Source: Gracilariopsis chorda (taxonomy: Eukaryota; Rhodophyta; Florideophyceae; Gracilariales; Gracilariaceae). From it: a DNA stretch of 62,439 nucleotides. The stretch spans positions 1 through 62,439 of the forward strand of contig NBIV01000354.1 in the NCBI GenBank assembly GCA_003194525.1, in the 5' to 3' direction. How positions within the stretch are numbered: position 1 is the first letter of the stretch; every line of letters begins with the position of its first letter. The notes beneath the pieces were generated by a model. That model saw only the letters and a program-made list of their open reading frames with translations, was not told the DNA's origin and searched no databases. Positions 9,416-19,674 of the stretch are shown here, one piece after another. The position numbers and the translations under genes are program-made.

Positions 9416-11953
9416 TCTACCTTCCTTGACGAGCATTCAAGGTATGCACTCTTAGGCTTCATGACCCATAAAAGTGAAATTGCTGTTGTATTCGATGCAG
9501 TTGAGCACAAGTTCCAGCAGCTTGGAGGAGTGGCCATTGCGAAAGTGCACTCGGATAATGCCCAGGAGTATATTGCGTTGCAGCTGAACCCTGCCAACAA
9601 TCTTCAAGACACTTCTTTCTCTCCTCCGTATACTCCGGAACACAATGCAATAGCCGAGCGCATCAATCGCACTATGGAGGAAGCTGCTCGAGCTTTGCTC
9701 ATACAGGCAAGTCTCCCAGAGTGCTTGTGGCCATACGCATTAAAGCACGTCATACATGTTCGCAATAGGGTTTATCACTCAGCAACTGGAAGCAGCCCTT
9801 ACCTTTTGATGACTGGTTCAAAACCATCCCTGAAGCATGTCAAAGTGTTTGGGTGTGCTGCGTTCGTGCTTAAGATGAAACCGGATACCAAGTTCGAGTC
9901 TCGTGCACTTGAGGGAGTGTACTTGCAGACTCTTGAGCATGGTGTGTATGATGTTTTAGTCAATGACAGTGATGAGATTCCACGCATTGTAAAGTCTCGG
10001 CATGTGACATTTGACGAGTCCAAGTTCCCTGGGGCACCATTTCTGGAACATGTTATGAGTGATGAAGGTGCATCAGATGATACTTATGAATGCACAGATC
10101 ACTCTGAAATCGATACTGAGAGTGGTAGTATGGTTTCTGTGGACACCCCATTCGACATTGAGAGTGATACGGAACATATTGAATCCACTCCTATACCAAC
10201 GGCACAGAGCATTGAAAGCGGTACCGATCATCCAGATGATAGCGAGCATACTCCTGGTGACGATTCGGACCCAGACAATTGTGGTGAGCATGCCCCAAGT
10301 GCTAGTCAACATACTTCGGACACTGATGTCTTACCGGAATCTGAGCCAGAACCACGCTATCCTCGCCGTACACGACGTGCACCAGCTAAGTGGTGGTACA
10401 TGGCCGGTAGTGCAACGTCACAAATGGATATTGCTACCAGTGATGAACCTACTCTGGGCGAAGCACTGTCTGCCACACCACTTGAGCAGAGCCTTTGGAA
10501 GGGTGCCATTGATGAAGAACTGACATCTCTGGAGGAGAAGAACACTTGGGAGGAGGATGAATCACCTGCCTCTCAGCCTCTTCCTACTCATGTCATTCTA
10601 AACGTAAAGCGCGATGCCAAAGGATCAGTTGAGAGATTCAAGGCTAGGGTTGTGGCTGGTGGCAATCACCAGGCATACGGGCAGAACTACATGGAGACAT
10701 ATGCGCCAGTAGTGCCATTTAGCCTGGTCCGCATGTTCCTGTACGTCGCACTTTGTCTTCAGATGTATGTGGCTCAAGTAGATGTTAAGACTGCATTTCT
10801 CAACGGTGAGCTTAAAGAAGACGTGTGGGTGATGTCGCCGCGTGGTGTTCCTGGTCTGACCAAAAAGTGCTATAAGCTACTCAAGGCTATGTACGGTTTG
10901 AAACAGGCTCATCTAGCATGGCACACCAAGTTCAAAGCAGACATGAAGAGGTTGGGTTTTGAGGAACTACCCAGCGCACCGTGCGTATTCAAGCGAAAGG
11001 TTGGAGATGGCATGTATGCCTACATACTCGTATATGTGGACGACATTCTGGTGTTCACGCCAACGCTGGGGCAACGGACTACGGTGTTGGAGGAGCTCAA
11101 AACACTCTATGACCTCCGCATTGAGAACCGAATCACTCTGTACCTTGGCGTGGAGCTGTCATGGAAGATAGGTACAGCCGGACAACTCCTTGGTGTCAAG
11201 CTGGGACAGTCGCTGTATATTGAAAGTATACTTCGACGATTTGGTCTCCAGAACGCTAAGCCAGTACCTAGCCCTATGGTGGAGTGCTTCTTCACATCTC
11301 TAGCAATGGAGGAGGACAAATCACCAATGGATGTGCAGTTGTACCAGCAGATGATCGGGTCTCTGCTGTACTTGGCACTACGTACTAGGTTGGATATACT
11401 TGCACCAGTTCTCATCCTGGCTCGTTTTCAGAGTGCTCCTACCGCTTGGTGTCACAAAGCAGTGAAGCGTGTGCTCAGGTACCTGTGTGGAACGCGACAG
11501 CATGGGCTATGCTACAGGCCTGGATCGCTAGATCTGCATGGTTTTGTGGACTCTGACTACGCTGGAGATACTACGAGTCGGAAGTCGATGTCCGGGTATA
11601 TCGTTAAACTTGGGTCAGCAACCTGCTGGTATGGTGGTAGAAAACAAGTGTCAGTTGCGCTATCCACTGGCGAGGCGGAGTACTATGCTCTGACTTTGGC
11701 TGCACAGGAAGTGGTATGGGTTGCTCGTGTGCTACGGGAATGCGGCTTCGACATGAAACCTTTGGTTCCTCTACACTCTGACAACCAGTGCGCATTGGAG
11801 TGGGCTGGTGGTGAAAGGTGTCCTTCTAGTCGTGCTAAACACATTGATGTAAAGGTTCACTTTATCCGAGATCTCATGAGAGACAATGTGATTAGTGTTC
11901 AATACGTCCCAAGTGAGCTGAATGATGCCGATTTACTCACCAAGCCATTGTGA
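9416..11953 (+). CDS. pol: Copia-A unit 2 integrase core-RT-RNase H
   Basis: Continues the gag-pol frame after the solo LTR; the ATG at 9389 lies inside the LTR and is not a native start. It shows integrase second D (KVHSDNAQEY) and E (HNAIAERIN), then an acidic hinge with the chromodomain-less copia tail (YPRRTRRAPAKWW). RT follows with VDVKTAFLNG and YVDDILVF, then RNase H with VDSDYAGDTTSRKS, LSTGEAEYYAL and SDNQCALEW. It ends TKPL. All catalytic boxes are intact, so this would be an active polymerase if fused to its N-terminal half; the solo LTR separates them. Confidence 0.92.
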   Translation, partial: STFLDEHSRYALLGFMTHKSEIAVVFDAVEHKFQQLGGVAIAKVHSDNAQEYIALQLNPANNLQDTSFSPPYTPEHNAIAERINRTMEEAARALLIQASLPECLWPYALKHVIHVRNRVYHSATGSSPYLLMTGSKPSLKHVKVFGCAAFVLKMKPDTKFESRALEGVYLQTLEHGVYDVLVNDSDEIPRIVKSRHVTFDESKFPGAPFLEHVMSDEGASDDTYECTDHSEIDTESGSMVSVDTPFDIESDTEHIESTPIPTAQSIESGTDHPDDSEHTPGDDSDPDNCGEHAPSASQHTSDTDVLPESEPEPRYPRRTRRAPAKWWYMAGSATSQMDIATSDEPTLGEALSATPLEQSLWKGAIDEELTSLEEKNTWEEDESPASQPLPTHVILNVKRDAKGSVERFKARVVAGGNHQAYGQNYMETYAPVVPFSLVRMFLYVALCLQMYVAQVDVKTAFLNGELKEDVWVMSPRGVPGLTKKCYKLLKAMYGLKQAHLAWHTKFKADMKRLGFEELPSAPCVFKRKVGDGMYAYILVYVDDILVFTPTLGQRTTVLEELKTLYDLRIENRITLYLGVELSWKIGTAGQLLGVKLGQSLYIESILRRFGLQNAKPVPSPMVECFFTSLAMEEDKSPMDVQLYQQMIGSLLYLALRTRLDILAPVLILARFQSAPTAWCHKAVKRVLRYLCGTRQHGLCYRPGSLDLHGFVDSDYAGDTTSRKSMSGYIVKLGSATCWYGGRKQVSVALSTGEAEYYALTLAAQEVVWVARVLRECGFDMKPLVPLHSDNQCALEWAGGERCPSSRAKHIDVKVHFIRDLMRDNVISVQYVPSELNDADLLTKPL

Positions 11954-12013
11954 CGTATGAGTGTTAATGCCATTCTCAAACGGCTTGGTCTTGGACAGGA
12001 ACTCGAGGAGGAG

Positions 12014-12746
12014 TGTTGAAGTGTTGAACTCTACAAGTGGTCGAGTGCCTGGCCAACCCCCACAGAAGGTGTCAGCTTGGTCCAAAACCAAACCTTCAGG
12101 GGACGATGGGCATTTTTGGAGCCCCTCGCTCCAAAAGCGCATATGCGCCTCTGCTCAAACCCAACGTGAAACGGCAATGTGATTGGCTACTGCAAAATGC
12201 TATATGCATTGTATACCGTACAAGTGTTATGGAGTGTATGGTACTGGAATGCGGATATGCAGAAGTGGAGCAATGTGGTTGGTCCAAGTGTGCGCGCAGT
12301 AGACGGTTGTGCTGCAATGCCGAAGATGCGAATGGGAGCTGTATTGGGTGATTTGGGACAATGTGCGTTTGCGGGCTGCGCGGAGGGGTTGGAGTGCAAG
12401 GATGGTAATTGTTGATTTTTTAGAGCTGGTTCCAGATCAAGGGACTGGCAATGGATTTGCCGCATTGATTGATTTAGTTATTTGAAATTGTGACCCTCTA
12501 GATTGTGTGCGCGTTTCGTGTACACCTGCACACACGAATAACGTGTAGTGTAATGGTGCAACCACCGCCGTCGCTTGCTGCGACGACGGTGAAGTGTGTG
12601 CGGTAGGGTATATGTAGATTGGCTTTGCCTGCTGTCGAGTAAACTGGTCGACTAAGGCTGACAACCTTCCTTGTTTTATTTTCTTGTTTCTTCTTCCTCC
12701 CGTTGTTTCTTCCCTTTTGTTTTCATAACCCGCGTGCGTTGCAACA
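12014..12746 (+). repeat. 3' LTR of Copia-A unit 2
   Basis: 733 bp, TGTTGAAG...GTTGCAACA, preceded by GAGGAGGAG. Nearly identical to 5369-6098. The base after it (12747) is Copia-B gag sequence on the other strand. Confidence 0.92.
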
Positions 12747-12999
12747 TGATTGCACATGCCTTTTCGCGCTTTGCAAGTATACGGGAGGGTGTCTGGGTCG
12801 CACTAGAAACAGACCCTTGTGTCATTGTGGCACTAGATGACTCCTCCGAACTGGACATAACCACATTCCAGACACCTTTAATTCGACACGCGGCACGTAG
12901 ACGGTGTCGCCATAGGGTGTAATCTTCACCTCGCTTACCATGGAAGCGTGGGATCTTCACACCAGAGGTGGTTTCGGACTCAACTTCGGAGTCAGACAT
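12747..12999 (-). pseudogene. gag: Copia-B gag N-terminal fragment
   Basis: On the minus strand the ATG at 12999 starts MSDSEVESETTSGVKIPRFH, clearly related to Copia-A gag (MSDSEVETESTSGMKIPRFH) but a separate family. It includes the YTLWRHRLRAACRIKGVWN block and runs to KREKACA, where the 3' LTR of Copia-A interrupts it. Only about 84 residues remain; protease, integrase and RT of this element are not next to it. The target at the junction (ATGATTGC) is still readable in the other Copia-B gag near 32530. Confidence 0.85.
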
Positions 13000-13234
13000 T
13001 ATTCCGGAAGGAGATCAACCACCAAAAAATGAAACCAAATGAAATGAAAATGAAGCAGAGTGAGGGACTCGATGCTTAGAAAGTTGACCAGAAGCTAATA
13101 TGAATGCCTGATCGCGATACAGCTATTGACTTGCAGCTGATGTCACACTATGAGGAGGGAACTGGAGCGGAGTATCTCAAAACTCAACAGCGAGGGCGCC
13201 AGCGGAGACCGTGTAACCAAGTCTCAACGCTCGT

Positions 13235-13248
13235 CCAGACGCGTCTGG
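13235..13248. repeat. 14-bp perfect palindrome in Copia-B leader
   Basis: CCAGACGCGTCTGG, at the place of CGAGACGCGTCTCG in Copia-A. Confidence 0.7.
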
Positions 13249-13346
13249 TACGCGAATCACAGGCGGAGGTCGGGTCCTCTACGCCCGGAGTATAGTCACG
13301 AGTAGCTCTGAAGCAAACTCGGAAATGAAAATAACTTCGTAAAGGC

Positions 13347-13422
13347 GGGCGCACTGACGGGAGAAACTACCTCCGCCACCCTAAGGGTTGAACCCCTGGA
13401 CCCTGGTAACTCTCTCCAGGTG
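13347..13422 (-). ncRNA. Conserved structured leader element (Copia-B fragment 1)
   Basis: On the minus strand: CCTGG/CCAGG hairpin I, AGGG/CCCT hairpin II, the GGAGGTAGTTTCTCC hairpin III and the tail CAGTGCGCCC. It matches the Copia-A element in order and spacing. Confidence 0.6.
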
Positions 13423-13776
13423 AGGTACGAAATTCTTCTTGACCTACCCTGTTCTGCGCACTTCAGAACGAGGGGCTTTACAATCCGTACGTGTCGTCCC
13501 AGGGAGGTTAGTAGCTGTCGCGATAAGCGTTCACCAGTTAACCCCTGCTAGACACTTGCAGGAAAATAGCGCGGTCTTCCTTGTGCGCTGAAGCAATGGA
13601 GCCGAGATCGGAACAGGCGCAGGTCGGCTTACCAGAGAAGGTGTCTCTGAACGCTTTGCCTACTTTCACCACAGCACCAAGTACTTCCACAAGACTCGCA
13701 AATATGATCTGCGCAAGACGATGAATCGAACGAAAGAAAGTCAAAAGAGCGCGCGACGTCTGCAAAATATCGACGC

Positions 13777-13791
13777 TCTGGGCCCATAACC
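13777..13791 (-). promoter_or_regulatory. Copia-B primer-binding site
   Basis: Minus strand GGTTATGGGCCCAG, complementary to the initiator tRNA-Met anticodon arm, next to the inner LTR edge. The LTR end here is decayed (CATAA instead of CAACA). Confidence 0.8.
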
Positions 13792-14604
13792 TTATGATGT
13801 AAACGATAGTTGGGCTTCGGCGGAAATGAAAAAGGAAAGAAAGAAAGAAAATAAAGAGTGAAGGTTGCCAGCCTTCGGGCCGAGTTTACTTGGTACTGCG
13901 ACTTCAGAGTCTTATATAGCACATCTACTTCGCACTTCCACTACAAGAAAACCCTACAGCACTGAGTGGGGACACCCAATACTACCAATCATAATCAAAC
14001 ATAACACAATAAGGGTTGCACAAACTGATTACAGCTTAGTACAACCAGGCATAACAACATTACAACACATTGCAACCACGCACACCAAGTGAACCAAGCA
14101 GCCAACAACGCACAATAAGTGAACCGGCCATGCCAACAATGTGCCAGCATGCTGCAGCACTGTATACACACTTCCTCGCATCATCATGACAATGACAAAG
14201 CACAAATACACATGCCACCGCATCCATGTACATACCCTAGGTGTGTTGCGTGCATGGCACGTGCTTACTTGCACAAGCGCACACATGACACACTTCCATA
14301 TACCTGTAAACCACATGTAGCCACACATATTCTTCAGTACCATGCCCATTCACCTTATGCCAAGTGGCCAGTTCCGTGCCCAGTACCCATAAAATGCATA
14401 ATACTTGTAACCAATACGTTGCATATGATTATTTGCAGTAGCCAATCATATGCCCGTTTCACGTGGGGTTTGAGAACACACGCATATGCGCTTTTGTAGA
14501 GCAGGTCCCAAGAACAGCCCTCCGTTAGATCAAACTTTGGTTCCAAGTGTTGGTTTACGATGTCCCAGGACTACCAGGCACTCGACTATGTGCTAACATC
14601 AACA
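13792..14604 (-). repeat. Copia-B LTR (813 bp)
   Basis: Same family as 30302-31111 and 33433-34116. Outer end CAACA at 14600-14604. It contains the shared U3 block with GCGCATATGC, the AACCCCACGTGAAAC motif and the CCAAT box. No gene inside. Confidence 0.85.
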
Positions 14605-14852
14605 CTTTAGTGTGGGATCATCACTCGTGGTCACCTCAACCTCAGATTTGGCAGTGCCATCCATATGCCACCAGCGTTGTGGTGCACGCCTTGTGCGACG
14701 AGGATACCGTGATTGTGACTCAGAGTCAACATTTTCCTGTTCAATGTCACCTCCATCGTCATTTGACTACTCTTCATCACTCGAACTGTCCTCGGCAGTA
14801 TCAAAGTTTACTGTTGCAGGGTCAACCATAATGTCTGTTGGTGCCTCAGGGT
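14605..14852 (-). pseudogene. pol: Copia-B-like pol hinge fragment
   Basis: The minus strand encodes SRYPRRTRRAPQRWWHMDG ending in TTSDDPTL, homologous to the integrase-RT hinge of Copia-A. One stop (TAG) lies in the upstream part. This 248-bp piece is caught between the Copia-B LTR and the Copia-C LTR and was probably the host sequence for both insertions. Confidence 0.7.
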
Positions 14853-15631
14853 TGTTGAAAATTGAAAGGAAGTTGAGGGGATGGAAGGGAAGTTCGCCAG
14901 CTCTAGCTTGGATTTACTTGGAGGTCCTTCAGGCACATCTTATATACCACTCTAAACTCGAATTGCGCGGGAACACCAACTACAAGTAAAACCTAAACCA
15001 CTAAGCAGGGACACTCAATACTACCAATCATCATCTAACATGACATAGCCAGCTCAGCACAACCTCATTACACCAACGCACACCAACGCACCAATGTTCT
15101 GTAATAGTTACGTGCATACACATGACCATGACAAGGCACAAATTCACGACTCCAACACACGCCAGCACATGCCAACACATCACGGTAAGTCAACACGTCA
15201 CGGTAAGTCGGCACGTAACCTGTGGTGTTAGTGCCATGTCATCATGTGGCAATGCACACAACACCCACGTCATCAATATACCCGTGCATGTGTAAACCTG
15301 TTGACAGTGCATGCGCACCTTACCATTGTACCAACCACTGCTGTACCACTTGTACCAGGTGTCAACCACCTCATCAGTATCCCCTGCACACAACGTACAC
15401 TGTGACCACTGTAGTAGCTGGACACGTGGGTGTGTCCAACCGATCCAGTTATGCCATACCACTTGTACGCACCACGTTGCATATGTACATTTGCGGTAGC
15501 CAATCAGAAGCCAATTTCACGTTGGGTTCGCGCACACGCGCATATGCGCTTTTGCAGAGGTACCCTCTAAAACAGCCCATGCTCCCCGGAACATTTGGTT
15601 TTCAGTGACAGCACAGGTACTACTGCCAACA
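14853..15631 (-). repeat. 3' LTR of Copia-C element 1
   Basis: 779 bp, read on the minus strand from TGTTGGCAGTAG (15631) to CAACA (14853). The polypurine tract AGAGGGGGT lies just inside at 15632-15640. By eye it differs from the 5' LTR (20871-21649) at roughly fifteen positions, so this element is not a fresh insertion. Confidence 0.92.
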
Positions 15632-15650
15632 ACCCCCTCTGTCACTGACT

Positions 15651-18542
15651 TCAAAGGTCTAAGGGGAGCAAGCCACAGTCACCGCGGAACCTTGCCAGCT
15701 TAACTCGACCGAGCGCTTTCGTCAGCATATCGGCAACCATGTCTTCCTTAGAACAGTACTGCAACTGGACGGCTTTGTCGCGTAGAGCCTCTCTGGTGAA
15801 GTGAAAGCGAGTATCAATGTGTTTAGTACGCTTGTTCACAACTCCATTTCGAGCAAGGTCGATGCAACCTTGGTTGTCCACGTACACAGTTGTGGGCTCA
15901 ACCATTAGCGTCACTGACTCATCCACGTGTAGTCCACTTGCGTTGCCAATGCCACTCCACAGTCGTCTCAGCCAGATCGCTTCCTTCGTCCCACTGCACA
16001 GACTCACATACTCAACCTCAGCGCTAGACAATGCAACTACTTCCTGTTGGCGCGAGCTCCAAGACACAGGAGCACCGCACATCATGAACACATACCCACT
16101 GGTGGACTTGCGGTTGGATGTATCACCTGCCCAGTCAGAGTCTACGTATCCATACAGCTGAGTATCAGTCGTGGTGCCATAAGTAAGTCCGAGGGAGCGA
16201 GTGCCATTGAGGTAACGCAGAACACGCTTGACCGCTTTCCAATGAGTCTCTCCAGGTTTCTCGACATACTTGGCTAGCTTGGACACTGCTAACGAGATGT
16301 CCGGTCGAGTGCCAACAGAGAGATACATCAGACAACCGATCACCTGGCGATACGGGATGTTCGTCAGAGGCTCTTCTACCTTAGTGAGGTCAGCACCGGA
16401 GTCCATGGGAGTGTCCATTGGTTTGCACTGCAACATGCCAAAACGTTCTAAGACCTTACGCGTGTATGCAGACTGTGTCAGGTACAGCTGTCTTTTGGAT
16501 GGATCACGATGGATCTCGAACCCAAGTACCATGCGCGCTTCACTGAGATCCTTCATCTGAAAACGTTTTGACAGTTCACGCTTTACGCGAGTCATTGTCT
16601 CCTTACTTGGACTCGCAATGAGCAAATCGTCCACATAAAGAGCAATGATCACAAGCGCTCCCAGTACCTCTCCGGTGTAGACCCACTCGTCTGCGACGTT
16701 TGGCTTCAGACCCATCCAACCAACGAGGAACAAGTACATCTTTGCAAACCACTGCCTTGATGCCTGTCGTAGCCCATAGATGGCTTTCTTGAGAAGGCAT
16801 ACCAAGTCCTCGTTCCCAGGTTTGATGAATCCGTCCGGCTGCTCCATGTACACAGTCTCTTCCAGGTCGCCATTCAAGAATGCAGTCTTCACATCCATCT
16901 GGTGCAGATGATAGTTCTGCACTGCTACAATGGACAGAATCATTCTAATGGATGTGAATTTGACCACCGGTGCATACGTCTCAGAGAAGTCTACACCTTC
17001 GATCTGCAGAAACCCTCGAGCCACCACACGAGCCTTGTACCTCACTGTCGGTTCATCGTTGTCGCCAGCCTCATATTTTTGCACAAATACCCACTTGAAT
17101 GATATCACGTTGCTGTCAGCTGGCCTTGGCACTAACTCCCATGTGTCATGCTCCATCAGAGACTCGTACTCACTGTTCATGGCCTTGGTCCACGCTTTTG
17201 AATCAGGACGTGACACCGCATCGGAGTATGAGGATGGGACGTCATCACTGGCAGTGAGTAGGGCAGTGCCGCGCCACCACGAGGTAGGCGCTCTACGCTC
17301 ACGAGTGGATCTCCGAAGTGGTGGTGGATCTGGTACGTCTGGCTCAACTTCTGTCTCAGCTGTGGGCTCATCGTGGCCACTGCCTGAAGCTTCTTCTGGT
17401 GGAGTATCTGGTGCAGCGGGTTCAACTTGGGCAGCATCGGTGGGTGTAGTAGAGGTGGAGGTGATGTTTGATTTCGGCTTGTCCGAGATGTCGATCTCAG
17501 CATAGTCGTCATCATCAACGTGGTCAGTACCTTGATCTGAACCACTACATTCGTCAAACCTCACATCTCTCGACACAACCACCTTCTTCTTTTGCGCATC
17601 CCACAGTTTATAACTGTTCGATCCAGATGTGTACCCAATAAAGATCGCCTCCACGGCACGTTGCTCCAGCTTCTTCAGCTTGTGGTCCACCACTTTGTAC
17701 CAGCACCGGCTACCGAACACACGCAGATTGCTCAAGTCAGGTTCATATCCACTCCACATCTCTAGTGGTGTCACGTCACTTGGAAGGGCCTTGCAGGCGA
17801 CTCGATTGCACACATACATTGCAACGTTCAATGCTTCAGCCCAGAAGCTCTTTGGCAGTTTCTTGTGATGCAGTATCGATCTCACCAAGTCCATGAGTGT
17901 TCGGTTGAACCGTTCGGCCAGACCATTCTGATGTGGATTGTAAGGCACCGTTCGCTGATGTTCAATACCGTGACGTTCAAGCTCTTGTGAAAACTTCTTT
18001 GACACATATTCACCAGCATTGTCTGTGCGTAACGCATGTAGCACAGACGCACGTGCGGTGATGGTTTTCACATGTCGGTCACTCTGATTTTGAACCATCT
18101 TGAGCCACTTCACGAACACGTGGAACACCTCATCCTTGGTCTTGAGCATGTACAAGAAGCAAAAACGGGAGTGATCATCGATGAATGTGACGAAGTAGCG
18201 TGAACCTCCCAAGGAACCTACTTGGATTGGACCACAAATGTCCGAATGCACTAGGTCCAATGGGTGCAAAGCCCGTTCCCCCCCTTGCTTGGGAGTTGGA
18301 GCACGTGTAGATTTTCCCACTACACAAGAGTCACACACATCCATCGATTGATTCAAGTCCACATTCAGCCCTGACACAACACCGTTACGAGCCATATGTT
18401 TGATACCATCCACATTCACATGAGCCATTCGAGCATGCCATAGTGACAGGTCAGTCACAAGTGCGTTGTCCATGTCTTCTGGTACTTCAATCGCGGTACA
18501 TAGGTAGTACAGTCCTTTAATGCGACGGCCCTGGGCGATCAT
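15651..18542 (-). CDS. pol: Copia-C element 1 integrase-RT-RNase H
   Basis: 963 residues from an internal MIAQGRR that is not the native start, since the frame continues from gag-protease in element 3. Order: integrase zinc-binding region (LWHARMAHVN, CDSCVVGKSTR), core D (VHSDICGPI), D (LRTDNAGEY) and E (NGLAERFNRTL), serine/proline-rich hinge, RT (MDVKTAFLNGDL, ALYVDDLLIA) and RNase H (VDSDWAGDTSNRKSTSG, LSSAEVEYVSL, VDNQGCIDL). All catalytic boxes are intact. A one-base A deletion near 18565 separates it from the protease frame, so the element is one small lesion from an open pol. Confidence 0.93.
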   Translation of the reverse strand: MIAQGRRIKGLYYLCTAIEVPEDMDNALVTDLSLWHARMAHVNVDGIKHMARNGVVSGLNVDLNQSMDVCDSCVVGKSTRAPTPKQGGERALHPLDLVHSDICGPIQVGSLGGSRYFVTFIDDHSRFCFLYMLKTKDEVFHVFVKWLKMVQNQSDRHVKTITARASVLHALRTDNAGEYVSKKFSQELERHGIEHQRTVPYNPHQNGLAERFNRTLMDLVRSILHHKKLPKSFWAEALNVAMYVCNRVACKALPSDVTPLEMWSGYEPDLSNLRVFGSRCWYKVVDHKLKKLEQRAVEAIFIGYTSGSNSYKLWDAQKKKVVVSRDVRFDECSGSDQGTDHVDDDDYAEIDISDKPKSNITSTSTTPTDAAQVEPAAPDTPPEEASGSGHDEPTAETEVEPDVPDPPPLRRSTRERRAPTSWWRGTALLTASDDVPSSYSDAVSRPDSKAWTKAMNSEYESLMEHDTWELVPRPADSNVISFKWVFVQKYEAGDNDEPTVRYKARVVARGFLQIEGVDFSETYAPVVKFTSIRMILSIVAVQNYHLHQMDVKTAFLNGDLEETVYMEQPDGFIKPGNEDLVCLLKKAIYGLRQASRQWFAKMYLFLVGWMGLKPNVADEWVYTGEVLGALVIIALYVDDLLIASPSKETMTRVKRELSKRFQMKDLSEARMVLGFEIHRDPSKRQLYLTQSAYTRKVLERFGMLQCKPMDTPMDSGADLTKVEEPLTNIPYRQVIGCLMYLSVGTRPDISLAVSKLAKYVEKPGETHWKAVKRVLRYLNGTRSLGLTYGTTTDTQLYGYVDSDWAGDTSNRKSTSGYVFMMCGAPVSWSSRQQEVVALSSAEVEYVSLCSGTKEAIWLRRLWSGIGNASGLHVDESVTLMVEPTTVYVDNQGCIDLARNGVVNKRTKHIDTRFHFTREALRDKAVQLQYCSKEDMVADMLTKALGRVKLARFRGDCGLLPLDL

Positions 18543-19117
18543 GGTGTTGCCTTTGTATACACATACTTTGGTTTGTCCAACACCACTCGCGCACCCAGGT
18601 CACACATCGCAGATACTGACAGCAGATGATACCTTAAATTCGGTACGTGCACTACTTCACCCAACCGGCTCTTGCTCTTACGCCCTTCAACAGCGAGATC
18701 GAGGTGGACACTGCCATGACCAAGAGACTCCAGCTTCGAGTCATTGCCGATACTTACACCGGCAGACTCTCTTTTGCTATAACTGTCAAACATGGACTCG
18801 TCATACGTCATATGGGCGGTGGCACCAGAGTCAATGATCCAGTCACTGATACTTTCTTCCACAGAACCTGTCGCAATGAGACAAACAAAGTCAGAGTCAC
18901 TGTCACATCCTCGTTTCTCGTTGCCGAGATCGGTCTGCACAGCTGGGTTTGCGGCAGCACTCTGCTCTTTGCTAGCTTCGTCACGTTGTCTCTTGAAACA
19001 GTTTCTCTGGATATGCCCCTTCTTACCACAGTAGTAGCACACCATGGACTTCTTTCGTGACTGCGCACCGACCAAAGCCGTGTCACTTCCGGACTCCTCC
19101 CTGGCACGATCGTTCAT
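18539..19117 (-). pseudogene. gag-pol: Copia-C element 1 gag C-part and protease
   Basis: Contains the zinc knuckle CYYCGKKGHIQRNC (CX2CX4HX4C) and the aspartic protease motif WIIDSGATAHMTYD with the catalytic Asp intact. The frame is cut on both sides by one-base deletions compared with element 3: one G missing near 19127 (AAGAGAACAG against AAGAGGAACAG) and one A missing near 18565. It is part of one original gag-pol frame, not a separate gene. Confidence 0.88.
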
Positions 19118-19674
19118 TCGCTGTTCTCTTGCAGCAAACGACTCTTCATAAGCTCTAAATCGAGTGTACGATCACCAATCGTGGTGTCAATAGCGACAAT
19201 GAGGTGTTCGAAGCGGTCTGGTAGCCCACATAGGATTGCCATAGCGATGTCTTCTTCCTCAACCACTACGTCCATGCTCTTCAGATCCGATGCAAGATGA
19301 CGAAGACGATTGATGAAGTGTAACATTTTCTCATCATCTCGCATCTTGGCTGCGTAGAAGGCACGTCTTGCATTGATTCGGTTGAGCAGCGTTTTACGCT
19401 GGAACACATCGCAAATGGCTTTCCACATTTCTGCAGCATTCTCAGTATCCCTCACATGGTCCAAATGCTCATCACTGATGCTGAGACCAATAACAGCCCT
19501 GGCCTTGGCGTTTTTCTTCTTCCATGCTGACAACTCGTCATCGTCCGTAGGCCTGGTTGATTCAAGATGGTCATCGAGGTCCTTGAGTGCAAGCAACAAC
19601 TCAACCTTTTGCTTCCACACATGGAAGTTATCCTCGCCCAACTTTTCAATCTTGATGCCACCGAATGAATCCAT
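19114..19674 (-). pseudogene. gag: Copia-C element 1 gag N-part
   Basis: Starts MDSFGGIKIEKLGEDNFHVW at 19674 and matches the UBN2-type copia Gag (VWKQKVELLLALKDLDDHL, MLHFINRLRHLASDL, ILCGLPDRFEHLI). It ends after SRLLQE by a one-base deletion; element 3 reads through in the same place. As written it makes a 186-residue Gag lacking the zinc knuckle. Confidence 0.9.

Larger units (their letters stand above)
5369..12746 (+). mobile_element. Copia-A unit 2, LTR to LTR
   Basis: A complete Ty1/copia element of about 7.4 kb including a nested 779-bp solo LTR: LTR 5369-6098, PBS, long leader, gag-pol, LTR 12014-12746. Removing the solo LTR and one copy of its TCTAC duplication leaves gag and pol in one frame of about 1427 codons, so this unit was intact before that insertion. 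The right flank TGATT (12747-12751) belongs to an antisense Copia-B gag, which was the target. The left flank is hidden by the tandem arrangement. Confidence 0.92.
12747..14604 (-). mobile_element. Copia-B fragment 1 (5' LTR, leader, start of gag), antisense
   Basis: Reading leftward on the minus strand: 5' LTR 14604-13792, PBS, leader, gag start, then truncation by the Copia-A insertion. The right flank CTTTA (14605-14609) would be its target duplication. The rest of the element is not contiguous in this window. Confidence 0.85.

Noticed and set aside
15222..15608. 128-residue Thr/Cys/His-rich frames repeated six times
   Set aside because: They are shadows in the Copia-C LTR (low-complexity CA-rich DNA), present on both strands.
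19114..19130. Programmed frameshift between gag and protease in Copia-C
   Set aside because: Element 3 reads through in one frame; element 1 simply lacks one G, and a second lesion of the same kind lies at 18565.
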